Assembly (NCBI RefSeq): GCF_004348735.1
Contig: NZ_SMKT01000057.1
Coordinates: 1 to 48,641, forward strand
Reading direction: 5' to 3'
DNA from: Actinomadura sp. KC06
GTDB taxonomy: Bacteria; Actinomycetota; Actinomycetes; Streptosporangiales; Streptosporangiaceae
Length of the DNA stretch: 48,641 nt
The notes below the pieces were generated by a model. The model saw only the letters and a program-made list of their open reading frames with translations. It was not told the DNA's origin and did no database searches. Each line of letters opens with the position of its first letter. Within the stretch, counting starts at the first letter, position 1. Shown here in pieces: positions 17,523-25,620 of this stretch. The position numbers were made by a program, and so were the translations under genes.

Positions 17523-18259
17523 GAGCCCGCCCCCCGGAACCCCCGCATGATCGTGTTGACGTCGCCGCCGGTCCGCATGGCCTCCGCGAACGGCAGGTCG
17601 GCGACGCGGTAGAACAGGTCCTTGGCGGCGGCCATGGCGAGCGGGTTCACCTCGGCCCAGCCGGCCGCTATCTCCAGACCCGCCTTCTCGGCGTCCTCCG
17701 GGTCGGCGACCTGGTTGGCGAGGCCGAGCTCGGCCAGCTCCTCGGCGTCCAGGATGCGGCCGGTGCTGATCAGCTCGAAGGCGAGCTTGCGTCCGAGGTT
17801 GCGCTGCAGCCCGGTCATCACGATCGCCGGGACGATCGAGTGCCGCACCTCCGGGTAGCCGAACTTCGCGTCGGTCGCCGCGACCATCATGTCGCAGCCG
17901 ATCGCGAGGCCCGCCCCGCCGCCCATCGCCGGGCCCCGCACCACCGAGACGATCGGCTTGGCGAGCTGCTGCAGCATCATCTGGGTGCGGGTGGTCAGCT
18001 CGGCGCGGCGGATGACGGCGTGCTGGTCGGCGGGAGTCAGGTCGGCGAACTCCGAGAGGTCGGCGCCGGAGCAGAAGCCCCGTCCGGCGCCGGTGAGGAC
18101 GACGGCGCGGACGGCGTCGTCGGCGTCGGCGGCGCGCAGCGCGTCGTACAGGGCCCGGGTGAGCTCGGTGTTCAGCGCGTTGAGCTTGGCCGGACGGTTC
18201 AGCCGCAGCACCCGGACCGCGCCGTGGTCCTCGACGATCAGCACCTCGGGCTCAGCCAT
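17519..18259 (-). CDS. Enoyl-CoA hydratase/isomerase family protein (first copy)
   Basis: 246 residues, crotonase fold, with GFCSGADLSEF as the first oxyanion region and GPAMGGGAGLAIGCDMMVA as the second. The catalytic glutamate common at the second position is Gly/Ala here (GGGAGLAIGCD), while FGYPEVRHSIVP keeps the later glutamate, so it may be an isomerase or lyase-type member rather than a hydratase. I chose the ATG at 18257-18259, which overlaps the end of the aldolase gene by eight bases and has a GGAGAGG site; the earlier ATG at 18298 lies deeper in that gene. It follows the HMG-CoA-lyase-type gene in the operon. Confidence 0.9.
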   Translation of the reverse strand: MAEPEVLIVEDHGAVRVLRLNRPAKLNALNTELTRALYDALRAADADDAVRAVVLTGAGRGFCSGADLSEFADLTPADQHAVIRRAELTTRTQMMLQQLAKPIVSVVRGPAMGGGAGLAIGCDMMVAATDAKFGYPEVRHSIVPAIVMTGLQRNLGRKLAFELISTGRILDAEELAELGLANQVADPEDAEKAGLEIAAGWAEVNPLAMAAAKDLFYRVADLPFAEAMRTGGDVNTIMRGFRGAGS

Positions 18260-19226
18260 TGCGTTCCACCTCTCCACCGGCGGCCGCGCCGCCGACAAGC
18301 TCTCCGCCGATCAGGCCGAAGCCGGCCCGGGCCACCATGCTGTGCAGCGGACGTCCGAGCGCCCGCTCGCACCGCTCGGACGCCGCCATGACCTTGCCGA
18401 GGTCGAGCCCGGTGGCGACGCCCTCGGACTCCAGCAGGTTCACCAGGTCCTCGGTGCAGACGTTCCCGGTCATGCCGCCGCCGTACTCGATCTGCGCGGG
18501 ATGGCCGCCGACGCCGCCGAGCGAGCTGTCGAAGTCGCGGCAGCCGGCCTCCAGCGCCGCGACGCAGTTCGCGAGCCCGCTGCCGCGGGTGTTGTGGAAG
18601 TGCGCGACGACCGGCGGCGCGGACCCGCCCGCCGGGATCCGGCCGAACAGGTCCTTGACGGCGGCCGGCGTCGCGAGGCCGGTGGTGTCGCCGAGGGTGA
18701 CCATGTCGACGCCGAGGTCGGCGAACCGGGCCGCGTCGGACGCGACGACGCCGGGGTCCACCGCGCCCTCGAAGGGGCAGCCGAACGCCACGGAGATCAC
18801 GCCGACGAGCCGGAACCGTCCATCGGCGAGCCGCACCATTTCGGTCACCCGCTCCCACTGCCGCTCCCGCGTGGTGCGCATGTTGCGCTGGGTGTGCGAC
18901 TCGGTGGCGGACACGAGCAGGCTCAGTTCCGTGGCGCCGTGCCCGGCGTCCAGATCGGCGATGGCGCGTTCCACGGCGCGGGGATTCGGACAGGTCGCCT
19001 TGTACGACACGCCGGCCGGACGGGGCAGCCCCGCGAGCACCTCGCTCGCGTCGCGGAAGGCCGGAACCCGCTCTGGGTGGCTGTAGCTGGTCGCTTCGAT
19101 CCGCGTGAAACCCGCGTCGGCGAAGGAGCCGATCAGGTCGAGCTTCACCCCGGTCGGGACGTAGCCGGTCTCGTGCTGGAGCCCGTCGCGGGCGAAGCAC
19201 TCGCAGATCGTGGCGCGGTCGGCCAT
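18252..19226 (-). CDS. HMG-CoA lyase family aldolase
   Basis: 324 residues of the DRE-TIM metallolyase family. The N-terminal RDGLQ motif supplies the metal-binding Asp; HFHNTRG supplies the histidine pair; the GGVGGHP and GNVCTEDLV segments match the mobile-loop region with the active-site cysteine of HMG-CoA lyase. Such enzymes split 3-hydroxy-3-methyl acyl-CoA esters, typically to acetyl-CoA and a keto acid. The ATG has AGGAGG nine bases upstream. It is the first gene of a six-gene minus-strand operon starting at an A/T-rich promoter that contains a putative MarR site. With two crotonases and a CoA-transferase it suggests degradation of a branched or dicarboxylic acyl-CoA. Confidence 0.92.
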   Translation of the reverse strand: MADRATICECFARDGLQHETGYVPTGVKLDLIGSFADAGFTRIEATSYSHPERVPAFRDASEVLAGLPRPAGVSYKATCPNPRAVERAIADLDAGHGATELSLLVSATESHTQRNMRTTRERQWERVTEMVRLADGRFRLVGVISVAFGCPFEGAVDPGVVASDAARFADLGVDMVTLGDTTGLATPAAVKDLFGRIPAGGSAPPVVAHFHNTRGSGLANCVAALEAGCRDFDSSLGGVGGHPAQIEYGGGMTGNVCTEDLVNLLESEGVATGLDLGKVMAASERCERALGRPLHSMVARAGFGLIGGELVGGAAAGGEVERNG

Positions 19227-19286
19227 CAGCGTCCGCCTCCTAGGGGAGCGTCGATGTCGTCAGGGCGAACAGGTCGTCACAGCAGG

Positions 19287-19318
19287 AATATAACCTACTG
19301 TTGACAACATCAACACCC
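19287..19318 (-). promoter_or_regulatory. Promoter of the CoA operon with MarR-type operator (site 1)
   Basis: The sequence TGTTGACAACATCAACACCC (19299-19318) contains the inverted repeat TGTTGA-N5-TCAACA. A -10-like TATATT on the minus strand (plus 19287-19292) lies just downstream in the direction of the CoA operon, about 60 bases before its ATG. The same 20-bp sequence, differing only in the central three or four bases, recurs at 19898-19917. Confidence 0.6.
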
Positions 19319-19355
19319 GCGCTCGTCGGCGGACCCCTCCGGGGCGCGGACCGGA

Positions 19356-19847
19356 TCAGCGCTCCGAGCGCTCCAGGGCCTTGGCCAGCGTGGCGAGCTT
19401 GCGCAGCGCCGAGTCGAGAACTTCCTGCTCAAGCGGGGTCAGGCAGACGAGGAAGGCGTTGTTGCGCTCGTTGGCGGCGGCGATCAGCCCCCGGTAGAGG
19501 GACTGCCCGCTGCGGGTCAGGGTGAGCTGGGTCGTGCGGCCGGGACCGGGCTCCCGCTCGACCAGGCCGGCCGCCGCGAGCTTGGTCGCGACCCGGCTCA
19601 TCTGGGCCTTGTCCAGGCCGGCCAGCCGGGCCAGCCGGTTGACGGTCAGCGGCTCGTCCGCCCCGAGCAGCGCGATGGTCCGCCATTCCTGCAGGCTGAC
19701 GTCGAATTCCCGCCGGTAGCGGAGTGCGGCGCTGCGGGAGAGCGCGTTCGCCACCCGGTGCAGCCGGTACGACAGCAGCTCCCTGATGGGGATGAGTTCG
19801 GTGTCCTCGGCGGCGGGGTCCGCTGAGCGGGACGGTAGGGCGTTCAT
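19356..19847 (-). CDS. MarR-family transcriptional regulator
   Basis: 163 residues. The winged helix-turn-helix reads LTVNRLARLAGLDKAQMSRVATKLAAAGLVEREP with the wing GPGRTTQLTLTRSGQSLY, flanked by dimerisation helices at both ends. MarR proteins usually repress neighbouring catabolic genes until a ligand such as an aromatic acid or acyl-CoA binds. The ATG at 19845-19847 follows a GGGGGG site; an upstream in-frame start at 19967 would run through the divergent promoter and is rejected. It is encoded between the minus-strand CoA operon and the divergent amine operon, and two matching palindromic sites flank the gene. Confidence 0.92.
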   Translation of the reverse strand: MNALPSRSADPAAEDTELIPIRELLSYRLHRVANALSRSAALRYRREFDVSLQEWRTIALLGADEPLTVNRLARLAGLDKAQMSRVATKLAAAGLVEREPGPGRTTQLTLTRSGQSLYRGLIAAANERNNAFLVCLTPLEQEVLDSALRKLATLAKALERSER

Positions 19848-19897
19848 GCCCCCCACTGTAAGACCGCGCCGAACCAGGTGGGTTCCCTCCGACCAGG

Positions 19898-19917
19898 TGT
19901 TGACAAACACAACACCC
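19898..19917. promoter_or_regulatory. MarR-type operator (site 2) at the divergent promoter
   Basis: TGTTGACAAACACAACACCC matches site 1 at 17 of 20 positions and, with one flanking G, forms the inverted repeat GGTGTTG-N7-CAACACC. It lies between the regulator's own start (19847) and the aldehyde dehydrogenase start (19983), so it could control both. A TTGACA hexamer within it (19900-19905) could double as a plus-strand -35 box; no clear -10 was found at the matching distance. Confidence 0.6.
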
Positions 19918-19982
19918 AAGGACAAGACTGACGCGAAATCGATTACGGTCGGCGTAACCGAAGGCACAGGGAGGTCCGCAAC

Positions 19983-21431
19983 ATGCCCGCAGACCCGTCA
20001 GCCACGCTGCTCATCGACGGAGTGTGGCAATCGGGACCCGCGACCTTCGACGTGACGGATCCCGCGACGCTCGCAGTCATCGCGCAGGCCGCCGACGCCG
20101 GGCCGCAGGAGGCGCTCGCCGCCCTCGACGCCGCCGACGCGGCCGCCGAGCCGTGGCGCCGGACGACCGCCGAGGAGCGCTCCGCCGCGCTGCGCGCCGG
20201 AGCGGGCCGGATCCGCACCCAGGCCGACGCCCTCGCCGCCCTCATGACCAGCGAGAACGGCAAGCCGCTCGCGGAGGCCCGGGGCGAGGTCCTGGGCTCG
20301 GCCCGGATGCTCGAATGGGCCGCCGAGGAGGCGCGCCGCGCCAACGGCCGGGTGGCTCCGGACGCCGCCGGCGGCCCCGGGATGGTCCTGCGGTCCCCGG
20401 TCGGCCCCGCGCTGGCGATCACGCCGTGGAACTTCCCCGCGAGCATGCTCGTCCGCAAGGTCGGCCTCGCGCTCGCCGCCGGCTGCCCCGTGATCGTCAA
20501 GCCCGCGGAGCAGACCCCGCTGATCGGCACCGAGCTGGTCCGGCTGATCGCCGAGGCCGGGGCGCTGCCCGCCGGGGTGCTCCAGTCGCTCACCACGACC
20601 CGTCCGGCGGAGGTGGTCGGTGCCCTGCTGGCCGACCGCCGGCTGCGCAAGGTCAGCTTCACCGGCTCCACCGAGGTGGGCCTGAGCCTGCTCGCGTCCA
20701 CCCGCGACCACCTGCGCCGGACGTCCCTGGAGATGGGCGGCCACTCCCCCGCCATCGTGTTCGACGACGCCGACCTGCCCGCGGCCGCCGCCGCGGCGGC
20801 AGCGGCCAAGTTCGCCAACGCCGGGCAGAGCTGCATCGCGATCAACAGGCTGTTCGTGCACCGCTCGGTGCACGACGAGTTCCTCGCCCTGCTGCTGGAG
20901 AAGGTGGCGGCGCTGCGGCTCGGGCACGGCTCCGCCGAGGGCACCACCACCGGGCCGCTGATCGACTTCGCCGGCCTGGACAAGGTCGAGCGGCACGTCG
21001 TGGACGCGGTGAAGCGGGGCGCCGAGGTCGCGGCCGGCGGGCGCCGCTGGGTGCCCGCCGACGCCGAGCTCACCGGCGCCTTCTACGAGCCGACCGTCCT
21101 GACCGGCGCGGACGACACCATGCTGATCAGCACGGAGGAGACGTTCGGCCCCGTCCTGCCCGTCTACGCCTTCGACGACGACGACGAGGCGATCCAGCGG
21201 GCCAACGCCACCGACTACGGCCTCGCCGCCTATGTCTTCGGGGCCGGGCTGGCCCGGGTGTGGCGGGCCGTGGACCGGCTGAGCTTCGGGGTGGTGGCGG
21301 TGAACGAGGCGTTCCCCGTCCGGCCCGAGCTGCCGTTCGGCGGGATGAAGAACAGCGGTCTGGAGCGCGAGGGCGGCAGCGAGGGCATCGAGGCCTACCT
21401 GGAGACCAAGTCCGTGGCGATCAAACTCTGA
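19983..21431 (+). CDS. NAD(P)-dependent aldehyde dehydrogenase, succinate-semialdehyde dehydrogenase type
   Basis: 482 residues, the usual length for the soluble ALDH/GabD group. The catalytic cysteine lies in NAGQSCIAINR (Cys284) and the general base in LEMGGHSP (Glu250); the cofactor region carries TPWNFPASMLVRK and FTGSTEVG. It oxidises an aldehyde or semialdehyde to the acid. A GGGAGG site precedes the ATG. It is the first gene of the plus-strand amine operon, 12 bp before the class III aminotransferase, so it likely oxidises the aldehyde formed by transamination or phospho-lyase action encoded downstream. Confidence 0.94.
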   Translation: MPADPSATLLIDGVWQSGPATFDVTDPATLAVIAQAADAGPQEALAALDAADAAAEPWRRTTAEERSAALRAGAGRIRTQADALAALMTSENGKPLAEARGEVLGSARMLEWAAEEARRANGRVAPDAAGGPGMVLRSPVGPALAITPWNFPASMLVRKVGLALAAGCPVIVKPAEQTPLIGTELVRLIAEAGALPAGVLQSLTTTRPAEVVGALLADRRLRKVSFTGSTEVGLSLLASTRDHLRRTSLEMGGHSPAIVFDDADLPAAAAAAAAAKFANAGQSCIAINRLFVHRSVHDEFLALLLEKVAALRLGHGSAEGTTTGPLIDFAGLDKVERHVVDAVKRGAEVAAGGRRWVPADAELTGAFYEPTVLTGADDTMLISTEETFGPVLPVYAFDDDDEAIQRANATDYGLAAYVFGAGLARVWRAVDRLSFGVVAVNEAFPVRPELPFGGMKNSGLEREGGSEGIEAYLETKSVAIKL

Positions 21432-21442
21432 GGGCGACACCA

Positions 21443-22777
21443 ATGGCGATCGAACAGCAGGCGACCCGGCCCACCGGCCGGGAGCACGACGACCGCGCCC
21501 GGCGGCTCGCCGACCTGGACGCCCGGACGGTCATCCACCCGCACAGCGTCATCGGGGCGCCGGCCGAGCCGCTGATCCTCGACCGCGGCGACGGCGCCGT
21601 GGTCTGGGACGTCCAGGGCAGGCCCTACATCGACGGCACCTGCGGCCTGTGGCAGTGCCCGGTCGGCCACGGCCGCCCGGAGCTCGCCGCGGCCGCCGCC
21701 GAGCAGATGGCGAAGCTGGAGTTCTACTCGTCCTTCGGGGACTACTCCAACGAGCCGTCCATCCGGCTGGCCGAGCGCCTGCTGGAGCTGGCGCCGCCGA
21801 GCATGCGCCGGGTCTTCTTCACCAACGGCGGGTCGGAGGGCAACGAGACCGCGATCAAGCTGGCGCGGCTCGCCCACCACCACGCCGGACGGCCCGAGCG
21901 CTTCGTGATCCTCGCGCGCACCGGCGGTTACCACGGGATGGGCGGCGGCTCGCTCGCCGCCACCGGCATCGACCGGTTGCGCGCGGGCTACGGCCCGCTG
22001 ATGCCGGGGATCGAGTTCCTCGGCAAGCCGCACGGCATGGGCGGCGCGGACGTCACCGACGCGCTGGTCGCCGAGCTGGAGGAGCGGATCGAGCGTGTCG
22101 GCGCGGACAAGATCGCCGCGTTCGTCGGCGAGCCGGTGCTCGGCGTCGGCGGCATGGTGCCGCCCCCGGCCGACTACTGGCCGCGGGTGCAGGAGGTGCT
22201 GCGCCGCCATGACATCCTGCTGATCCTGGACGAGGTCGTCACCGCCTTCGGCCGGATCGGCCACTGGTTCGGCTGCGAGCGGTACGGCATCGAACCGGAC
22301 ATCATCGTGACCGCTAAGGGCCTGTCCAGCGGGTATGTCCCGATGGGAGCGGTCCTCGCGGGCGAACGCGTGCTGGAGCTGGCCGACGGCGCCTCGTTCC
22401 TGCACGGGTTCACCTACAACGGCCACCCGGTCGGCGCCGCGGTGGCGCTGGCCAACATCGAGATCCTGGAGCGCGAGGGGCTGCTGGAACGTGCCGACGT
22501 GCTCGGCCGGAAGCTGCTCGACGCGTTGAAGCCGCTCGAACGGCTGGACCACGTACTGGAGGTGCGCGGCGTCGGGATGATGCTCGGCGTCGAACTGGAC
22601 CCCGCCGCCCTGAAAGAGACCAACGGGGCGGCAGGGGTACAGGCCGGCGCACGCGCCGACGGCGTGATCGTCCGGGCGTCCGGCGACACCATCGTCCTCT
22701 CACCGCCCCTGGTGATCGACGAACAACAGCTGGACACGCTCGCCCGTGTCCTGACCAAGCACGTCGCGGCGGCCTGA
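21443..22777 (+). CDS. Class III PLP-dependent aminotransferase
   Basis: 444 residues, fold type I. The PLP lysine lies in VTAKGLSSGY (Lys292); the phosphate-binding NGGSEGNETAIKLAR, the GYHGMGGGSLAATG loop and the LILDEVVTAFGR aspartate are all present. Relatives transfer amino groups from omega-amino acids, beta-alanine, taurine or polyamines to a keto acid. The ATG lies 12 bp after the dehydrogenase stop, making a transaminase-dehydrogenase pair typical of amine degradation, followed by a polyamine-type importer. The exact amine cannot be assigned. Confidence 0.93.
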   Translation: MAIEQQATRPTGREHDDRARRLADLDARTVIHPHSVIGAPAEPLILDRGDGAVVWDVQGRPYIDGTCGLWQCPVGHGRPELAAAAAEQMAKLEFYSSFGDYSNEPSIRLAERLLELAPPSMRRVFFTNGGSEGNETAIKLARLAHHHAGRPERFVILARTGGYHGMGGGSLAATGIDRLRAGYGPLMPGIEFLGKPHGMGGADVTDALVAELEERIERVGADKIAAFVGEPVLGVGGMVPPPADYWPRVQEVLRRHDILLILDEVVTAFGRIGHWFGCERYGIEPDIIVTAKGLSSGYVPMGAVLAGERVLELADGASFLHGFTYNGHPVGAAVALANIEILEREGLLERADVLGRKLLDALKPLERLDHVLEVRGVGMMLGVELDPAALKETNGAAGVQAGARADGVIVRASGDTIVLSPPLVIDEQQLDTLARVLTKHVAAA

Positions 22778-22822
22778 CGGGGCAGGACACGCGAGGCCCG
22801 TACCAGACCTGCGGAGGAAATC

Positions 22823-23887
22823 GTGCGGCTCACCAAAAGCAAGACCGGCAGGACGGCCAGATTCGCGGCCGCCGGCCTGGCCGTGACCCTGGCGGCCGCG
22901 GCCTGCAGCATCGGCAACGCGAGCGACGACGACGGCAAATCGCTGACGTTCGTCTCCACGGGCGCGCCGTTCCAGGACTACCAGGCCGAGGCGTGGCAGA
23001 AGCCGTTCACCGCCGAGACGGGGGTGACGTTCCGCAACGACGGCCCGGTCGACGAGGCCAAGATGAAGACGATGGTCGAGGCCAAGAAGGTCACCTGGGA
23101 CGTCGTCGACACCAGCGCCGCCGCGACCGCGCAGTACTGCGGCAAGTACCTGGAGAAGCTCGACTTCTCGATCATCGACAAGACCAAGTTCCCGGCGGGG
23201 ACGGTCAACGACTGCGGCGTGCCCGCGTTCTTCTACAGCACGATCTTCATGTACAACACGCAGAAGTACGGCGCGAACCCGCCCACGACCATCGCCGACT
23301 TCTTCGACGTGAAGAAGTACCCCGGCAAGCGGATCGTGCCGCCGGAGATCTCGGTCGGCCTCCTGGAGGCCGCGCTGCTGGGCGACGGCGTCCCGCAGGA
23401 CAAGCTCTACCCGCTGGACCTGGACCGGGCCTTCAAGAAGCTCGACCAGATCAAGAAGGTCACCACGTTCGCCAAGACCTACGGGCAGATGCAGCAGATG
23501 ATGGTCGACAAGCAGATCGACATGGGCCTGATGCTCAACGCCCGCGCCTACCAGGCGTTGAAGGCCGGCGCCCCGTTCAAGCCCGTCTGGGACAAGACGA
23601 TCGTGAACTGGGACGACCTGGTGATCCCCAAGGGCTCCAAGAACAAGGAGAACGCGATGAAGTTCATCGCGTCCGCGTCCGGGGACCAGCAGTCGGCCAA
23701 GATGGCGGAGCTGGCGTCGGTCCTGCCGATCAAGGAGACCATCCAGCCGAAGTTCGACCAGTACCAGCAGCAGCTCAACGCGTACGCGCCGGAGCGCAAG
23801 GACAGCATCGTGCGGTCCGACGCCGTCTGGTGGGGCCAGAACTTCGACCGGGTCACCGAACGCTACACCGCGTGGCTCTCCGGGTGA
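22823..23887 (+). CDS. ABC transporter substrate-binding lipoprotein, PotD type
   Basis: 354 residues. It starts with GTG (22823) behind GGAGGA. A signal peptide leads to a lipobox-like AAAAC with Cys28 as the probable lipid anchor. The mature part is a type II periplasmic-binding fold (LTFVSTGAPFQDYQAEAWQKPF at its start, NDCGVPAFFYSTIFMYNT and VVDTSAAATAQYCGKYLEKLDFS in lobe 1) of the spermidine/putrescine family. It captures the substrate outside the membrane for the permease pair and ATPase that follow. Members of this family also bind other small cations and amino acids, so polyamine specificity is an inference. Confidence 0.92.
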   Translation: MRLTKSKTGRTARFAAAGLAVTLAAAACSIGNASDDDGKSLTFVSTGAPFQDYQAEAWQKPFTAETGVTFRNDGPVDEAKMKTMVEAKKVTWDVVDTSAAATAQYCGKYLEKLDFSIIDKTKFPAGTVNDCGVPAFFYSTIFMYNTQKYGANPPTTIADFFDVKKYPGKRIVPPEISVGLLEAALLGDGVPQDKLYPLDLDRAFKKLDQIKKVTTFAKTYGQMQQMMVDKQIDMGLMLNARAYQALKAGAPFKPVWDKTIVNWDDLVIPKGSKNKENAMKFIASASGDQQSAKMAELASVLPIKETIQPKFDQYQQQLNAYAPERKDSIVRSDAVWWGQNFDRVTERYTAWLSG

Positions 23888-23894
23888 TCAGCCG

Positions 23895-24794
23895 ATGAGC
23901 GCCCCGACCACCTCGGCGCCTTCGCCGGCGGTCACCAACGGGGCCGGCCTCGCCGGCCGGCCCCGGCGGGCGATGGCGGGCTGGTTCATCCTGCCCGCCA
24001 CCGCGCTGCTGCTGGTGTTCTTCTGCTACCCGCTCGGCAACATCATCTGGCGCAGCTTCACCGACCCGTCCGCCGGGCTGGGCAACTACACCGGCCTGCT
24101 GGACGACGGCGTCTCCGTCACCGTGCTGACGCGGACGCTCGTCACCGCGCTGATCGTCGGCGTCTGCACGCTGATCATCGCCTACCCGTACGCGTACGCG
24201 ATGACGAGGGTCTCGCCGCGCACCCGGAACCTGATGACGGTGGTGGTCCTGCTGCCGTTCTGGACGTCGATGATGGCCCGCAACTTCGCCTGGTACATGC
24301 TGGAGCAGCGCGGCGGCCTGATCGACGACGCGTTCTCCGCGATCGGGATCAACGGCGTCGTGCTGCTGGGCTCGGTCGCCGGGGTGGCGGTCGCGATGGT
24401 GCAGGTCATGCTGCCGTTCGCGGTGCTGCCGCTGTACTCCGGGATGGAGGGCATCGACAAGCGGCTGCTGGACGCGGCGACCAGCCTCGGCGCGCCGCGC
24501 TGGCGGGCGTTCGCCCGGGTGTACCTGCCGCTGTCGCTGCCGGCCGTGCTGTCGGGGTTCACGCTCGTGTTCATCCTGACGCTCGGGTTCTACGTCACCC
24601 CGGCGCTGCTCGGCTCGCCGCAGCAGTCGCTCGTCCCGCAGCTGATCGCGACGCGGGTGACCGACCTGCTCGACTTCGGCGGCGCGGGCGCGCTGGGCAC
24701 GGTGCTGCTGGCGATCACGCTGCTGGCGCTGTTCGTGGTGTCGAGGTTCGCCAACCTCTCGTCCACGACCGAGAAGGCGGTGACCAATGAGTGA
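23895..24794 (+). CDS. ABC transporter permease, PotB type
   Basis: 299 residues with about six transmembrane helices, beginning with an N-terminal helix (WFILPATALLLVFFCYPLGN) and ending FANLSSTTEKAVTNE. The cytoplasmic EAA loop for contact with the ATPase reads DAATSLGAPRWRAFARVYLPLSLP. It starts 7 bp after the binding-protein stop and overlaps the next permease by eight bases, showing a tightly coupled transporter operon. Confidence 0.93.
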   Translation: MSAPTTSAPSPAVTNGAGLAGRPRRAMAGWFILPATALLLVFFCYPLGNIIWRSFTDPSAGLGNYTGLLDDGVSVTVLTRTLVTALIVGVCTLIIAYPYAYAMTRVSPRTRNLMTVVVLLPFWTSMMARNFAWYMLEQRGGLIDDAFSAIGINGVVLLGSVAGVAVAMVQVMLPFAVLPLYSGMEGIDKRLLDAATSLGAPRWRAFARVYLPLSLPAVLSGFTLVFILTLGFYVTPALLGSPQQSLVPQLIATRVTDLLDFGGAGALGTVLLAITLLALFVVSRFANLSSTTEKAVTNE

Positions 24795-25620
24795 GAACGC
24801 GCAGGCCCCGCTGAAGAGCGGCGTGCGGGCCGGGCGGGACGGCGGCCTCGGCTGGGGCCTGAAGATCATCGTCGGCCTGATCGGGCTGCTGCTGATCGCG
24901 CCGACCGCCGTGGTGATCCCGATGAGCTTCTCCGCCGGGACCACGTTCCAGTTCCCGCCGGACGGCTGGTCGCTGCGCTGGTACGAGTCGTTCTTCACCT
25001 CCGAGCGGTGGATGCGCTCGCTGCTGACGTCGGTGCAGATCGGGCTGCTCGTCGCGGTGACGGCGACCGTCCTCGGCGTCGCGGTGGCCTTCGGGCTGAA
25101 CCGGACGCGCTTCCGGGGACGCGGCGCGATCCGCTCGATGATGATGGCGCCGCTGATCGTGCCGAGCATCGTGGTCGCGGTGGCGATCTACGGCGTGTTC
25201 CTGAAGTGGCAGCTCAACGGCACCGCCGTCGGGTACGTCGTCGCGCACACCGTGATGGCGCTGCCGTTCGTGGTGACGGTCATGTCGACCAGCCTCGCCG
25301 GCTATGACCGGACGCTCGACACCGCCGCCGCGACGCTCGGCGCCACCGCCTGGAGGACGTTCTTCCGGATCACGGTGCCGCTCGTCGCGCCGGGCGTGCT
25401 GTCGGGGTTCGTGTTCGCGTTCGTCATGTCGCTGGACGAGGTCGTCATCGCGCTGTTCCTGCAGACGCCCGACATCCAGACGCTGCCCGTCCAGATGTAC
25501 AACTCGATCACGCTGGAGATCGACCCGACCATCGCCGCGGCGTCCAGCCTGATGGTGGTGGCGACCAGCATCGTCCTGCTGATGCCGCAGTTCGTTCGCC
25601 GCAAGCGGAGCACATCATGA
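24787..25620 (+). CDS. ABC transporter permease, PotC type
   Basis: 277 residues, about six transmembrane helices (first one IIVGLIGLLLIAPTAVVIPM). The EAA loop reads DTAAATLGATAWRTFFRITVPLVAPGV. The ATG overlaps the end of the PotB-type gene by eight bases and its stop overlaps the ATPase start by four bases. It forms the second half of the membrane channel. Confidence 0.93.
   Translation: MSENAQAPLKSGVRAGRDGGLGWGLKIIVGLIGLLLIAPTAVVIPMSFSAGTTFQFPPDGWSLRWYESFFTSERWMRSLLTSVQIGLLVAVTATVLGVAVAFGLNRTRFRGRGAIRSMMMAPLIVPSIVVAVAIYGVFLKWQLNGTAVGYVVAHTVMALPFVVTVMSTSLAGYDRTLDTAAATLGATAWRTFFRITVPLVAPGVLSGFVFAFVMSLDEVVIALFLQTPDIQTLPVQMYNSITLEIDPTIAAASSLMVVATSIVLLMPQFVRRKRSTS

Noticed and set aside
20024..22777. 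917-codon frame joining an unrelated stretch to the class III aminotransferase
   Set aside because: The first part is the aldehyde dehydrogenase gene in the wrong frame; the aminotransferase begins at 21443.
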